The notes: generated from the sequence alone by a model not told the origin. 64,000 nucleotides of DNA from Macrobrachium rosenbergii (GCF_040412425.1 NC_089766.1:49900797-49964796), one strand, 5' to 3'. Numbered from the stretch's first letter, positions 12,328 through 24,086 are shown. Program-made: numbers and translations.

Positions 12328-12870
12328 GTTAAGACAGTTGCTTCAATTACATTACCCAGCATTTTTGACATTTTATTTTTCACTCCTTCTCACCCCTCCC
12401 TTCCAGTCGGAGCTGAACTTGGACTTAAAGGGCACTGGGAGTGTCACTATTCATCTCAGCAACCTCGAAAACCATGGATTAGATACTAATATCTGTCATT
12501 TTCGTTTACTTTTACAAGTCACCCCCTTCCCACTCCCAACCCCTTTTGGTACCAGTGATGTCTTACCCCCACAGTATTCTTTTCCAAATAGTACGTCATA
12601 TGTATACCAAAATGAGGTATGATAAAGCCACAGAGTTTATTTAGTTACTAAGTCTACGGACAGAACCAGCCCTGTTTCAGGGAAGCCCTTCCCACCCCTA
12701 CACCCTTTGGTACCCTTTGGTGCTAGTGATGTCTTACCCCGACAGTACTGATTTCTAGATAGTAAGTCATATGTTCACCAAGTTTGGTTGAAATTGCTCA
12801 ATGCATTTCAGAGTTATGCTTGAACATACACACACATACATACATACTTCCATTTTTATATATATAGAAT
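12110..12870 (+). repeat. Repeat E copy 1, with TATG and CT microsatellites
   Basis: Begins with (TATG/TA)n and then actagctgaccaatctggcg, a boundary I associate with widespread arthropod interspersed repeats. It ends agttatgcttgaacatacac plus (CATA)n and TATATATAG. It contains CT tracts at 12246-12270 and 12293-12325. The phrase ggtaccagtgatgtcttacc recurs 180 bases later with changes (about 12550 and 12722), so the body is partly duplicated. It shares aaatgaggtatgataaa with the copy at 17690. No coding frame that I trust. Confidence 0.55.
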
Positions 12871-13676
12871 ATATTTATATTTATTACCAATGATGTTTTC
12901 TACTAAAATCAAAAGCTTAAAAAATAAGATAACGGATTTTTTGGATCGCTCTATATTTTTTTCTTTATATAAAATATCGCATTTGTGACTTTCATAACCA
13001 CCCATTTCTCTTGGTCCTTACTTACTGTTGTTTGTCGAAAATTTCTAAACCTGGTACTTAAGTCCATTTAGATCCTATTATCTGTTTTCTTAGTTAAAAG
13101 TGCGACGTTCTTCAGGGGCAATTGAACTCATTATAAAATTCTTTAACTTCTGAGTGTAATACTCAATGATGACATTCCTGTCGCAGTGCATTTAATTCAC
13201 ACCAAGATTCCGATTTGATCTCTGGGAAAACAACAGCATACTTGTGCGAAAAATGCATTGCGGCTTTTCCATCGTAATTTGCCATCATTACAGTAATTTT
13301 CTTCCGTACAGTGAGGATTTAATGGCTGTTTAATGAAGGTAATTATAAATTAGCTCTCTGCCATATGTCGAATTACTGAAGAGCAAAAAAAAAAAAAACT
13401 CTATACTGACGGGACCAATTCCATTATGACACTTCAACAACTGCTGATGTAGATTTGAGCTATTATCTTCTACTGCAATTATATTACAAGGTATGCTGTC
13501 ATTTTTGAGCGCTCACTATCTGTGTGTGTGTGTGCGTGTGCGGAAAAAGCTGCCTGTTTCTTAGACCATAAACATGAGCGGTTAATGCATAGCGTCTGCA
13601 GTACCATAACCGTGTGAGCGGTAGAAAAGTATCGCTCGTGGTTATCTGGACTAAGAGTACATCATCTGTCGTGCAT

Positions 13677-13713
<37 letters not shown>

Positions 13714-14170
13714 AGCGATTCTTCGTGCCTGGAGTCCGGGGAAGAACTTGACAGCGCACTTTTCAGTATTTTTGCAATAAAGTTACCCTTTAGTCTCTTT
13801 CAAAATCTAACCATATTTGTTACTCAGGAGGCCCACCGTCAACCATAACTTTCGTTGAAAAAAAAATCCACAAATACTATTTTGCATATTCAGCGGACAA
13901 ACAACTAAACCATAAACATGATATCCTTGTAGGAGGTAATGTCCTTACCTTTATGTAATTTGTGATTTGAGCGCAATATGCCGTCTCATTTCGTTCGTAC
14001 GTCAGCGTTTAAGGTGGTATTCCTCTCTATGTCATAGCCATTTCTTCTGAGACTTGCATCAACTTCTTCCTGTAAAAAAAGATTTCAATTTAGTTCTTTA
14101 TTAATGACTTTCTTTGGTGATCATCGTCTCCGTTAATCATTAAAATATATTCATAAATCAGAATTTGTTA
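12871..14170. other. No gene seen; one CT microsatellite
   Basis: Contains (GT)n near 13520 and (CT)n at 13681-13708. I found no exon with matching splice sites. Confidence 0.5.
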
Positions 14171-14174
14171 CTGA

Positions 14175-14482
14175 ATTTGAATGTAAGATTCAAGTCAAAG
14201 GTCATGCCCTGGGACCTATGAGGTCATTCAGCACTGAAACGGAAACTGACAGCAAAAAGGTCTGAAAGGTGTAACAGGAGGAAGTCCTCGCAGTTGCACT
14301 ATAAAGCAATTGTTAGGAGAGGGTGGAAAATAAGATAGAAGAAAGGGAATATGAACGGAAGTATAGTAAAAGGAATGAAAGAGGTTGCAGCTAGGGGCCG
14401 AAGGGATACTGCAAAGAACCATAAGTAATGTCTACAGTGCACCGCGTGAGGTGCACTGACGGCACTATCTCCCGACGGGAAG
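14175..14482 (-). mobile_element. SINE-A, full-length copy
   Basis: Left end caagtcaaaggtcatgccct has lost the ATTCA tail; right head tatctcccgacggg is intact. Confidence 0.88.
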
Positions 14483-14910
14483 AATTTGTTGTAACGAGTA
14501 ATATTCTTGAAGGTGACGAGCAATGTAGTTATTTGCAAAAACTTTAATTACCTTGTGGAGAAATAATGCTTATTTGAAATTCCACAGCAAAATCACACGA
14601 AGTGGTAGTTACAGTTCTGAAGTCTTGTGAGATAATCGATTTAATTAATTTCTTGAAAAACTAAGTTAGAATTATTACCAGGAAAATATTCCATAAGATT
14701 TTAGACCAAAAATCTGCTCATATTCAATAAAAAAATTTTTTTTCTAAAATGGAAAATAACTGTCACCTTTGAAATTACTGGATGTGCCATTAAGGCCAAT
14801 ACAGAATGGTATTATGATATTCTGGTTTAAAGAATTAGGTATAGCAACGTAATGACTCCAAAACATTATAAAATGGAAGGAAAAAAAATAGAATGACTCC
14901 ATCCTATATC
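14483..14910. other. No gene seen
   Basis: AT-rich, with A- and T-runs near 14740. Confidence 0.5.
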
Positions 14911-14911
14911 C

Positions 14912-15290
14912 TATTGTTCCGGCTTTGTCTGTCCGTCCGCACTTTTTCTTTCCGCCCTCAGATCTTGAAACTACTGAGGAGGCTAGAGGGCTGCAAATTG
15001 GTATGTTGATCATCCACCCTCCCGTCATCAAACATACCAAATTGCAGCCCTCTAGCCTCCTCAGTAGTTTTGATTTTATTTAAGGCTAAAGTTAGCCATA
15101 ATCGTACCTATGGCACTCCTATGGGTACCAACAACAGAGGCCACCACCGGACCACGGTGAGTTTCATGGACAGTGGCTGAGGCCACCACCGGATTATGGC
15201 CGAGTTTCATGGTCCGCAGCTGGAAGTTTCATACAGAATTATACGCTGTACAGAAAACTCGATTGCGCTGAAAAAACTTCGGAGCATTTT
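14912..15290 (+). mobile_element. Element B copy, left hairpin missing
   Basis: Begins attgttccggctttgtctgt and ends gcgctgaaaaaacttcggagc. The central palindrome (about 14968-15068) carries a doubled gag in both arms (ctgaggaggctag / ctagcctcctcag), so the change is compensated on both sides of the stem. The hairpin after it is replaced by a duplicated gaggccaccaccgga phrase. Confidence 0.85.
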
Positions 15291-15691
15291 TTATGTTTGC
15301 TGTTTTAATCGCATTATCAAAATTGTACGTAGAGGAACTTTTAAAATTTCTCATAATATTGCTTATCGGTGACCAAACGGATACATAACTTACTATATCA
15401 TTCAAGTCTTTGTTCAGCACAGCCAGTTTCATATAAAAATGGCACTTCTGTATTTGCTCATTCTGTAATCGATTAGCAAATATTTCTTGTATATTGGTGT
15501 TCACCACAAGTATTGGCCGCTTGGTTCAGGTTTTTGCTGCAAGATCCATAAATCCTTAAATGTCAAAGAATGGCCTTTGAAAAGCAGATCTGTCTCGTAA
15601 TGGTTGGTGACGAGCTGAATCAGATTCTAGCCTGAGAATTTCAAGCTTCAGATCAATCTCTGAAGGACTGCTTTCATTGTTTGTCTGAAGA
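15291..15691. other. Probable 3' untranslated/downstream region of gene B
   Basis: Lies downstream of the last exon of gene B on the minus strand. No further coding exon is recognised. Confidence 0.35.
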
Positions 15692-15772
15692 CTACCAGTG
15701 GAATGGGCCTTGGACTCTGGATGTGATCTGCTCATATTTTTGCCATTCATCACAAAATTTGGAAAGTTTTGT
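15692..15772 (-). CDS. Gene B, probable last coding exon
   Basis: Preceded by a long pyrimidine tract and two candidate acceptors 4 bases apart (ACAG|GCAG|ACAA). Exon 2 ends in phase 0. From the second acceptor (15772) the frame reads 26 codons starting TKLSKFCDEWQKYEQ to a TAG. From the first acceptor (15776) the same phase meets a stop after 8 codons. The FCDEWQKY reading resembles the Y-x-CE-x-x-L pattern of the last exons of gene C, so I favour the second acceptor. A third frame through this stretch is open for about 70 codons, down to 15556, so the end of gene B is the least certain part of it. Confidence 0.42.
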   Translation of the reverse strand, partial: TKLSKFCDEWQKYEQITSRVQGPFHW

Positions 15773-15840
15773 CTGCCTGTAAAAAAAAAAATTAAGATTT
15801 TAACATTTTACTAAGTACTTTAAGGGCTGCTAAAACTTAC

Positions 15841-16041
15841 CAACACAGAGGCTGCCATCAGCTTCAGTCCAGTGGCCATGCCATCAGCTAAGTAATTACC
15901 GGCAGAACCAGCCGACCTCCCACAGCCATTAGCCACCAATTTCTCCAGCTTATCAGACGCTGCAGTAGAGTCGAATCTCGCGGACGCCAACCACAAGTCG
16001 GCAAATGACCTCCTCTTTCTGCCCGGGGGAAACACGACGAT
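15841..16041 (-). CDS. Gene B, exon 2 (PPGRKRR exon)
   Basis: Exactly 67 codons between acceptor TTTTCCCAG|ATC and donor TTG|GTAAGT, both strong, phase 0 at both ends. It begins IVVFPPGRKRRSFADLW, nearly the same as exon 2 of gene C, and ends ADGMATGLKLMAASVL, an amphipathic segment. This is the second half of the protein, after the Asn-rich tract. Confidence 0.8.
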
Positions 16042-16361
16042 CTGGGAAAAGTTAAAAGACCGGGTTAGCGATGATGGAAGACAATATTTTAGAAGATGAT
16101 TGTTTGCTTTATATGAGGATCCGGTGGTTTTGTCTGACAAGTGCACCTGGAAGAGGCCAACAGTTTCACGCATCATAAATTCCTCGAACTGTGTACGGTG
16201 CCGTCTATAATGACACTGATAAATCAGGATTAATTGCACTAAAAATCACTGATACTGATCTCGTTGTGTTTTATTTATTCTTTAGATCAAACTTACAGAC
16301 CGCCACTGGGCGAAGATCGTGCTAGTACAAGACCGGCTTATTCTGGACCAACTAATAAATC

Positions 16362-16516
16362 AACCCCGTATGGGGGTAGTGCCGTCCGTGCACCTCACGT
16401 GGTGCACTGTAGGCATAATTTAAGGGCCTTTGCAGCGACCCTTCGGCCCCTAGCTGCAATCTCTTTCATTCCTTTGACTGCACCTCCGTTCATATTCCCT
16501 TTCTTCCATCTGACTT
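16362..16516 (+). mobile_element. SINE-A, head half only
   Basis: The head ccccgtatgggggtagtgcc runs into the body as far as ctgactttccacta, where the next minisatellite begins. Lies in intron 1 of gene B. Confidence 0.88.
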
Positions 16517-17625
16517 TCCACTAAACCTAAACACACGCCCCCTAAACCTAAACACACCCCCACTAAACCTAAACACGCCTCCCACCAAACTTAAATACAC
16601 CCCCACTAAAGCTAAACACACACACCACCCACCAAACTTAAATACACCCCCACTAAAGCTAAACACACACACCACCCACTAAACTTAAATACACCCCCAC
16701 TAAAGCTAAACACACACACCACCCACTAAACTTAAATACACCCCCACTAAAGCTAAACACACACACCACCCACTAAACCACCCCCACTAAACCTAAACAC
16801 ACCACACCCACTAAACTTAAACACCCCCACTAAAGCAAACACACACACCACCACTAAACCTAACCCCCACTAAAGCTAAACACACACACCACCCACTAAA
16901 CTGAAATACACCCCACTAAACAAACACACACCACCCACCAAACTTAAATAAACTAAAGCTAAACACACACACCACCCACTAAACTTAAATACACCCCACT
17001 AAACACACACACCACCCACTAAACTTAAATACACCCCCACTAAAAAGCTAAACACACAACTAAACTTAAATACACCCCACTAAAGCCACACACCACCCAC
17101 TAAACTTAAATACACCCCCACTAAAGCTAAACACACACACCACCCACTAAACTTAAATACACCCCCACTAAACCTAAACACACCCCACTAAAACTAAACA
17201 GACAATGTCCACTAAACCTAAACACACCACACGAAACCTGAGCACACACCACCCACTCAACCTAAATGCACACTCCAATGAACCTAAACACACCCCCACT
17301 AAACCTAAACATATCCCCCACTAAACCAGAACACACACCCACTAAAACTAAACACATCCACCACTAAACATAAAAACTCCTCCCACTAAACCTAAATGCA
17401 CCCCCACTAAACCTAAACACAGCACCCACAAAACCTAAACACACCTCTCACTAAACCTAAATGCACCCCCACTGTACCTAAACTCACCCTTACTAAACCT
17501 AAACACACACCCCACTAACCCTAAACACACCCTCACTAAACCTAAACGCACCCCCACTAAAACTAAACACTGGCCCCCACTAAACCTAAACACACTCCCA
17601 CTAAACCTTAACACAAACCTTGATA
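16517..17625. repeat. Minisatellite in intron 1 of gene B, units about 22 and 46 bp
   Basis: Units of the form ccccactaaacctaaacaca. In the middle third they form a higher-order dimer of about 46 bp (ccccactaaagctaaacac then acaccacccactaaactta). The first unit starts inside the SINE-A phrase tttccacta, suggesting the array grew from that breakpoint. Confidence 0.95.
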
Positions 17626-17689
17626 AAGAATTGATAATCACAGGAATGAGAAGCATTTTCAATGATATATTTCTGTGGTCTCGAATACA

Positions 17690-17925
17690 TGAAATGAGGT
17701 ATGATAAACCCATGAGTTTATTTACCTCATAAGTTACAAAGGGAAGGGGGATGGGGAAGGGGATGGGGGTATGGGTTTGAAACCTACCCTATTATCTAAG
17801 TTGGGTCAAATGCTGTCCATGTGCCAAATTTTGTCTAGATCGGTCAAGCGGTTCGGATTTCTGTACCGCACAAACATACAAACATTCACTTTTATATATG
17901 TGAGTGTGTGTGTATGTAACAGAGT
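17690..17925 (+). repeat. Repeat E copy 2 (3' end)
   Basis: Contains gaaatgaggtatgataaacc and then the phrase ttttgtctagatcggtcaag...cggttcgg, ending in cacaaacatacaaacattca and TATATATG. This ending is typical of a common arthropod interspersed repeat. In intron 1 of gene B. Confidence 0.55.
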
Positions 17926-18329
17926 ATTATGGCTTTGTGACTGAATTGCATACCTGGTAATTACTTCTTTGTATTAGCAGCAGAATTTTCATATTATAAA
18001 AAAATAACTAGTTCTCCAAAACTTTTAAGATGGAACGATTGAAAAAAAGAAACAATGAAATAAATAGCCTGTTCTGATCAAAATCGACCAAAATTAATGC
18101 CATTCATTTGATCAAAACGTCTACACGATTTCTTTTCACTCATATGCACAGTGACTCCTATCTCTTTTCTACAGGTACTATGTTAGCCAGTGCTCCATTA
18201 AGCTATAGTATCACACGATTGGTCTGTCAGGGCAGAAATTTAGCAGTCCCGTACAAAGCAGAAGGAGGTTATGAATTGCATAATCTGCATAATCTATTCA
18301 CTTCCATCTTTCAGAATCCTAATTCTCAC
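17926..18329. other. Gene B intron 1, proximal part
   Basis: Between repeat E and the exon 1 donor. Nothing else recognised. Confidence 0.5.
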
Positions 18330-19199
18330 CTGGTTAGCCGTCTGGCTGTTGGAGTTCGCATCCACGTTGTTATTGCTGACGGCGTTGTTATCGTTGAGAT
18401 TATTGTTATTGTTATTGTTGTTGATGTTATTGTTGACGTTCAGGATGAGCGACAGAATGCCAGTGATGAAACTCAAGTAGCTTAAGGCGTTATACCCCGA
18501 GAAGATGCCGCCGGCAGCCACGCACTGCCTCTTCTTCTTCTGCCCGGGCATGTACATGACGGGAATGCCGCTAGATCTTTTCATCCGTTGCCAGGGGCTC
18601 CTTCCCTTCCTCTTTTTTTCCCTTTTGGGTTCTCTTTGGTCATCGAGGGGTCGCTCCTCTTCCTTTAAGAAAACCTGTTTGCGTTCTTCTACATCTTTAT
18701 TGGGAAGAAAGCGTTCCCTGACGGATTTATTCTCGGTGATGTTGTTTCGTTGAACGCACACTTTACACTTCCACTTTTTAGAGTGAGGATTTTGGCGAAG
18801 GTCGTGGTTGCTGGTTACGTTCACTCTTTTGTCGTCTCTAGTTTCTCCTTTACTTATAAAATCACTCTTTTCACTATGAAAACGCAAATCGCCGTTTACA
18901 TGGTACATGTTTACTTCATCTCCAAGTTTTACTGTAAACCAGTTCTTGTCGATTGCTACACCTTCGTCAAATACCGCATTCGTCTCCGTCAAGAAATTCC
19001 AGGTGCGGAGATGTTGCTGTAAAATCACTTCCATGTCGTAAGCTAGTTGTCGGAAAGTCTCCTCAAAATGAAGGTCCTTTTGGTGATCCATCCTTTTTTC
19101 TAATCGTTCTCTCTCCAACCCTTCATTATGTGTCAACGCCCACGCTTGACCTAAGATGAAAATAACTGCTAATCCAAAATGAACACCTCTCCGTATCAT
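18330..19199 (-). CDS. Gene B, exon 1: signal peptide, RxKR site, hydrophobic block, Asn-rich tract
   Basis: Exactly 290 codons from ATG at 19199 to the donor AACCAG|GTGAGA in phase 0. In-frame codons lie upstream, but MIRRGVHFGLAVIFILGQ gives the clean signal peptide. Residues 43-75 hold the conserved helix (MEVILQQHLRTWNFLTET). Residues 120-200 are charged, with sequons and K/R-rich runs. A furin-type RMKR is at 205-208. The conserved block follows: MPGQKKKRQC at 217-226, then GYNALSYLSF at 235-244 and a hydrophobic stretch to about 254. From 255 to 290 the chain is Asn-rich, with Val, Ile or Leu at intervals, in mixed AAC and AAT codons. Exons 2 and 3 lie at 16041-15841 and about 15772-15692. 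The gene is divergent to gene C, its closest relative here. Function unknown. Confidence 0.82.
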
Positions 19200-20315
19200 T
19201 TTGCAAAGACACTTCAAGAAAGATTTAAGCCAGTTTTCTTTTTCGACGTAACTTTTCAGGACGTACTAAGATATTCACGAACAAAAACTGCACCTCCAAT
19301 TAGCAGCACGTATAGCCAAGCAGAAGTTTCCAATAGGTTTGTTACATTCTACCGGTCATGCTTGTTGTCTCGGAAATCAGTTCTTCTTCTTTCTCAAATG
19401 TTTTGAATTTTTCGTTCCGGGATGGCGTCACACTCTCCGATTAATTCCTAAGGTTTGGAGGTTTCTCTCTCTTTCTCTTGTAAGAGATATGTTGAATAGA
19501 AGAATTCCCATATAAATTACAAAAAATATCTAAAATTGCATATAATCAACAACTTGATTTTCGCTATTCAAAAACCCGTATCCGTTCTGCTGCGTCATGG
19601 ACGGAGTAGAGCAATAAAGGCATCGCATATGAATACGAACAGTTACACTAACAAGAGAACCGCAATAACCTCCAATTCATTATCCACACAACAGCTTCGC
19701 AAACAAAGGCCACCGCGACACCTCTTCGCGCCGAGAATTGAATTGGGTCACTCCTCCTCAAACCCCATTCGCCTCAAAGTTCAAAATAACTGTTAGTGTT
19801 GGTCGCGCTTCCTTATGCCGAAGCACCTCTCGACTTATAGGTTGTAATATGGTCATCAACTTCTTTAAACGTATACCTTTGAGTAGTGTTGCCTAAGACA
19901 CGCCTCCCTAGATAAGGCTGTTCCTGGCTCCGCCTACTTTGTGCTCCTTTTGAAGCTTACTTATCTGGGTTCGTCCACGCCCCCTTGTCTTACTTGCAGC
20001 TTCGTTCTTGACCGCCGAAAATTTTAGTCTTGTTGGGAAGTTACATCCAAAGGCAAATTTTTGTTGAATTATTGCGAAGTGAAGGGTTTTCTTAAAGGCA
20101 AACTTTATCACAACGTAATTTTAAACAGTAAAACAAGTGTCGGCCCCACACGGCAAACCACTCCCCTCAAAAAGAAAATGTGAGAACCCCTTTAAGAAAA
20201 AATATTTGTGAAAGAAAATTACCAAACCCCTTTTAAGCATAAGTGAATTTGAACATCAAGATGAACAAAAAGACGCTAATTTAACTGAACGTTGGCTACC
20301 AATTGCTTTTCGGAA
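19200..20315. promoter_or_regulatory. Divergent intergenic region between genes B and C
   Basis: About 1.1 kb separates the two start codons, head to head. It must contain both 5' leaders and both core promoters if neither gene has a far upstream exon. I cannot point to a certain TATA or initiator. The open frame at 19536-19796 looks like chance or repeat sequence. Confidence 0.5.
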
Positions 20316-21017
20316 ATGCACTTTTCAAGTATGAGACTTTTCCCTGCTATCGTTTATTTACTGACGTCCCGTTTTCATCATGAAATCAGTTCCGTTGGCG
20401 TCACTTCTGCGACCTCGTTGAACGACCAGGACCTCCAGCAACTCGGCTTTGATTTTGAAGTGATGCTGAAACTGTTCTTGAGGGACTGGCGGTTCCTCAC
20501 CGAGACGGGGAACATCACCGATGTTGGAGACGTTATCTTGAAAGAGGATTTATTGTCTGCGAAAGAGCCTTTGTCTGGTGAAACCCAAGGCTTCCGGTAT
20601 GGAAAGGAGGATGTAAGCGATTGTTTTCATGGCAGTCAAGATGCAAGAGACGTGACTGTTAGAAGTGAGGAAGATATAGGGAACTCTGAGGAGTATCATC
20701 ATGACGTAGACTCGGTTCATAATGGCTCGAGAGAAGATAACGAGTATGCTCGCGCGCGCCATGTCCGAGATGGCGCCAAAGTCCCCGTCATCTACATGCC
20801 GGGAGGCAAGAAGAAGAGAAAATGCGCCGACGTCAACGGCATGCTGGCGGGCTTCAACACTTTCAACTACCTCACCTTCGTAACCGGCGTCATCACGCTC
20901 ATACTCAACGTCAACAACAACATCAACAATAATAACAACAACAATAACCTCAATAACAACAACGATCTGTCCAATAACAACGTGAACGCCAACACCAACA
21001 CTCAAAATGCTAATCAG
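20316..21017 (+). CDS. Gene C, exon 1: signal peptide, RxxR site, hydrophobic block, Asn-rich tract
   Basis: Exactly 234 codons from ATG at 20316 to donor AATCAG|GTACGT, phase 0. A second ATG at 20331 would give a tighter signal peptide (MRLFPAIVYLLTS). The conserved helix is at 40-63 (QQLGFDFEVMLKLFLRDWRF), matching gene B (MEVILQQHLRTWNF). An acidic middle follows. The RxxR site RHVR is at 148-151, then VPVIYMPGGKKKRKC at 156-170, GFNTFNYLTF at 179-188 and a hydrophobic run to about 198. The Asn-rich tract fills 199-234, with hydrophobic residues every few positions. Asn codons are mixed AAC and AAT, arguing for selection on the protein rather than triplet slippage. Three more exons follow, giving about 363 residues in all. 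Function unknown. Confidence 0.83.
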
Positions 21018-21522
21018 GTACGTAGGCCTATAGTGCCTCAGACCATGTTGATAATGTAATCTGTAATGTTTTTCTTTATATGACTTATAATCTTAAAGAA
21101 TATCATCATATGAATAAGTGATGTGACCTATCAACCAGATAATTTAAATGTGTCTTGATGTTGCATATGAAGAACCATATACTTTTAAATCAGATGGAAA
21201 TTATGGTATCGGCTTGTCATTATTAACTCGATGTTCATAGCTCTGATAAACATGAAATTAATATCTTTGGTTGAAGATATACAATAGTATAGACATTCTT
21301 TTATAGATGCTTTTAATTATTTGTTACAGTACTAAGTATGATAAGCTTAGTAGTGGAGTTTTGTTTTGCATTATCCAGGATTTTGTTAGTTTATCAATTA
21401 AGAAAAATTATGAGTTAGATTTCATAAATGTGTCTGTACTCGAAGTTTGACCTATAATGTACGCGTATTTATACATTTACATATATACATACCATATGTG
21501 TATACATACATACATACATACA

Positions 21523-21573
<51 letters not shown>
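21523..21573. repeat. (TA)n microsatellite in gene C intron 1
   Basis: Ends 11 bases before the acceptor; the intervening T-run serves as the polypyrimidine tract. Confidence 0.95.
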
Positions 21574-21576
<3 letters not shown>

Positions 21577-21588
21577 TTTTTTTTACAG

Positions 21589-21786
21589 GTTGTCATTTTT
21601 CCTCCAGGAAGGAAAAGACGCTTCATTGCCGACTGGATTTTGCAAATGATGCCTTCGTCTCAATCTGAAAGTCTTACAAAGGGCGTGAATCAAGATGCAA
21701 GCGTTCCCAAACAGTCCACCATGGCAACCTGTATGGTCTCGGATATGGTCTTCCCTCTTCTCGAGGCGTTTAACGCTTGGACTGAG
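21589..21786 (+). CDS. Gene C, exon 2 (PPGRKRR exon)
   Basis: Exactly 66 codons between TTTTTTTTACAG|GTT and ACTGAG|GTAGCC, phase 0 at both ends. Begins VVIFPPGRKRRFIADWI, continues through a Ser/Gln-rich linker, and ends VFPLLEAFNAWTE. Collinear with exon 2 of gene B in length and motif. Confidence 0.82.
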
Positions 21787-22024
21787 GTAGCCTATTACTC
21801 CACTCGTTATTCAGCTTACTGACAGGTTCACAGATTCTGTCATAGGAACTAGAGGCAGTGTCATGCACGCGCGTTTTTTGGCATATTCTAACTTCTTGGT
21901 TGTCAAATATTGTACCAGGTAGCCAGCTTGGCTTTCTGCCTTAGTGAAAATTCTAATTTACCCAAGTTTGTCTAAGAGAAATGTGGAGGACTTAACGATT
22001 CATGCAGTGTTGGCTAGTTGGTGC

Positions 22025-22312
22025 AAAGCCCCGTAGTGGGATAGTGCAATACATTAGGTTCTTTGCAGCGTCCCTTCAACCCCTAGCTGCAACCTCTCTC
22101 ATTTCTTTTACTGTACCTCCGTTTATATTCTCTTTCTTCTATCTGACTTTCCACCCTCTCCTAACAATTGTTTCCTAGTGCAACTGCGAGGTTTTCCTCC
22201 TGTTAAACCTTTCAGACCTTACTGACTGTCAATTTCCGTTTCAGCGGTGAATGACCTCATTAGTCCCAGTGCTTAGCCTTTGGCCTAAATTGTATAATCT
22301 ATTCTACTCACT
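22025..22312 (+). mobile_element. SINE-A copy in gene C intron 2
   Basis: The head is damaged (agccccgtagtgggatagtg, with the hairpin missing). The body and tail, tgtataatctattctactc, are present. Confidence 0.88.
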
Positions 22313-22510
22313 TAAATCTTGACTTTCTTCTCGAGATGTACCATAACCCAAAATCAACTCGTGTCCAATTTTTCTCTTGAAACGACCTCTGACATGAATA
22401 ATCAGTGAATGACTGGCCAGGTTGCCAGCTTCCCCAATGGCAAGTGGGCCCCTTACACATAAGACCATTGAAAATTTCATTACTTAACAAATTCCTTTCC
22501 AAATGTAGGA

Positions 22511-22618
<108 letters not shown>

Positions 22619-22768
22619 TTGTGGCTGAGAGTTGGAGTGGGGACCCCTTTTGTCAACTGGCAACCACAGTTTTTAGACTCAGTCCGCCACTGCGAATAAT
22701 ATAAAGGAATGTATGCGTAAAGACCGCAGTTTACTCACGTTCAAACTCTGGGTCATTCGTCCACGCAG

Positions 22769-22878
22769 GGAACAACGGCCAATGGCGGAGAATGCGGATG
22801 GAAGCACTATTGCGAGGTCCTGCTGAAGTATTCGAGAAGAGGAGATGGAGTTTCTGCCGTTCTCTCTCAGGTTCTGAG
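22769..22878 (+). CDS. Gene C, exon 3 (Cys-rich exon)
   Basis: Starts after CCACGCAG and ends CTGAG|GTTAGG with 36 codons plus 2 bases, so phase 0 in and phase 2 out. Reads ECGWKHYCEVLLKYSRRGDG and then VSAVLSQVL. The C-x5-C pair followed by a G-(V/L)-S-x-(V/L)-L run matches the C-terminal domain of gene F (CLQRPLC ... GGLSSLLVPL). This exon is too short for an ORF scan and was found by splice phase. Confidence 0.75.
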
Positions 22879-23084
22879 GTTAGGAAAGTTATGGTGCAGC
22901 TGTTTCTTTCGAAATGTTCTCGTGTTTACGTCAACTTTATGTCAACTGTGCCTCTGCTCGTAACTGTTTCATGTTGTTGATTTAGTTAATTGAAGCTTTT
23001 ATGTTATTGTGTTTATTTATTCATACCTAAGCTAAACTAAACTCTGTACTAAATGTGATAAACTAAGGTTTTTCTCACTTACAG

Positions 23085-23166
23085 GTATTTGTCGGACCTA
23101 GTGGCATCACCTTTTGCAAGTTCCTCGGAGTGCTTCTTCTTGCTTGCGAGATGCCACCTCGTTTGA
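23085..23166 (+). CDS. Gene C, exon 4 (terminal)
   Basis: Acceptor TTTTTCTCACTTACAG|G. One base completes the Arg codon begun in exon 3, then 26 codons to TGA: YLSDLVASPFASSSECFFLL and a final ARCHLV. The C-x6-C near the end matches CRRIHPC at the end of gene F, and the phase-2 intron falls at the equivalent place in both genes. Confidence 0.75.
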
Positions 23167-23813
23167 GTCCAAGATCCGAAAGATAAGATTTATTGCCTTG
23201 GTCGACGCTTATAAGATATTTTTGTCATTGTTAGAAGACCAGTATTTCTCAGTAAAATTTGTTACTGATTGAGATATGAAAGGAAATCGCTTTACGATCT
23301 TGTGTGTTAAAATGGAAATGGTAAAAAATTAAATACAAGCACATTTTTTTTATATGGAAGCAAAGACAATTGCATATAAACACCAAATACTTGACAGACA
23401 TGCTTGAATTTTATTGTAAACGAGGTTGATCGCATGCGCTACGCTGTGCTGGAACTAGGTCCTGCCTGTCATGTCTCCCCTGCCCTACCGATCCCCTACC
23501 TACTCAGCCCCCACCCGGGGCGGACAGACAAGATCCACTCTGATTTTATTATTATAGAAGATACTTGTTGTGCATTGGATTCGGTTTGTACCGTATATTT
23601 TCAACTAGATATTGAGAAAGCAATATGAAAGAATTTCTCACTAGCAAACCTAGGTCTTATAAAATAAATTGTAAGCCAAGCAAAATAACTTTGATTATTC
23701 TAAAACCTGTGAAATTATTCCTCTGTATTGGAAACCTAAAATACTGTTTGTCGGAAGAAACTGGGAACTTAAGAATATTAGTTAAATATTAGGCTACAAC
23801 ATCAGAAAACTTG

Positions 23814-23847
<34 letters not shown>

Positions 23848-24086
23848 CAAATGGAAGAAAAATTAGCATGACAATTATCATCTAAGGGGAGATATATACT
23901 TTTGTTTACTAATCGCATTATTTATTTATTTCCTCCATCTGTATTTAGTAAATAATTAATGGTGATAATTGCAACCCAACGCATTTAGACCGGGAAAAAA
24001 TAATAACCAATAGTGTTTGGAGTCCATTTTTAAAAAAATAATGATAACAATTCAGGGTAAGTTTCATCGTCAGTAAGACATCGCAG
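23167..24086. other. Gene C 3' region; CT microsatellite
   Basis: An ATTAAA (23328-23333) could serve as a weak polyadenylation signal 160 bases after the stop. (CT)n at 23815-23846. No other exon is seen except the one that follows. Confidence 0.45.

Noticed and set aside
20550..21005. Minus-strand frame, Val/Ile-rich
   Set aside because: Shadow of the Asn-rich tract of gene C; the same shadow occurs for genes B, D and E.
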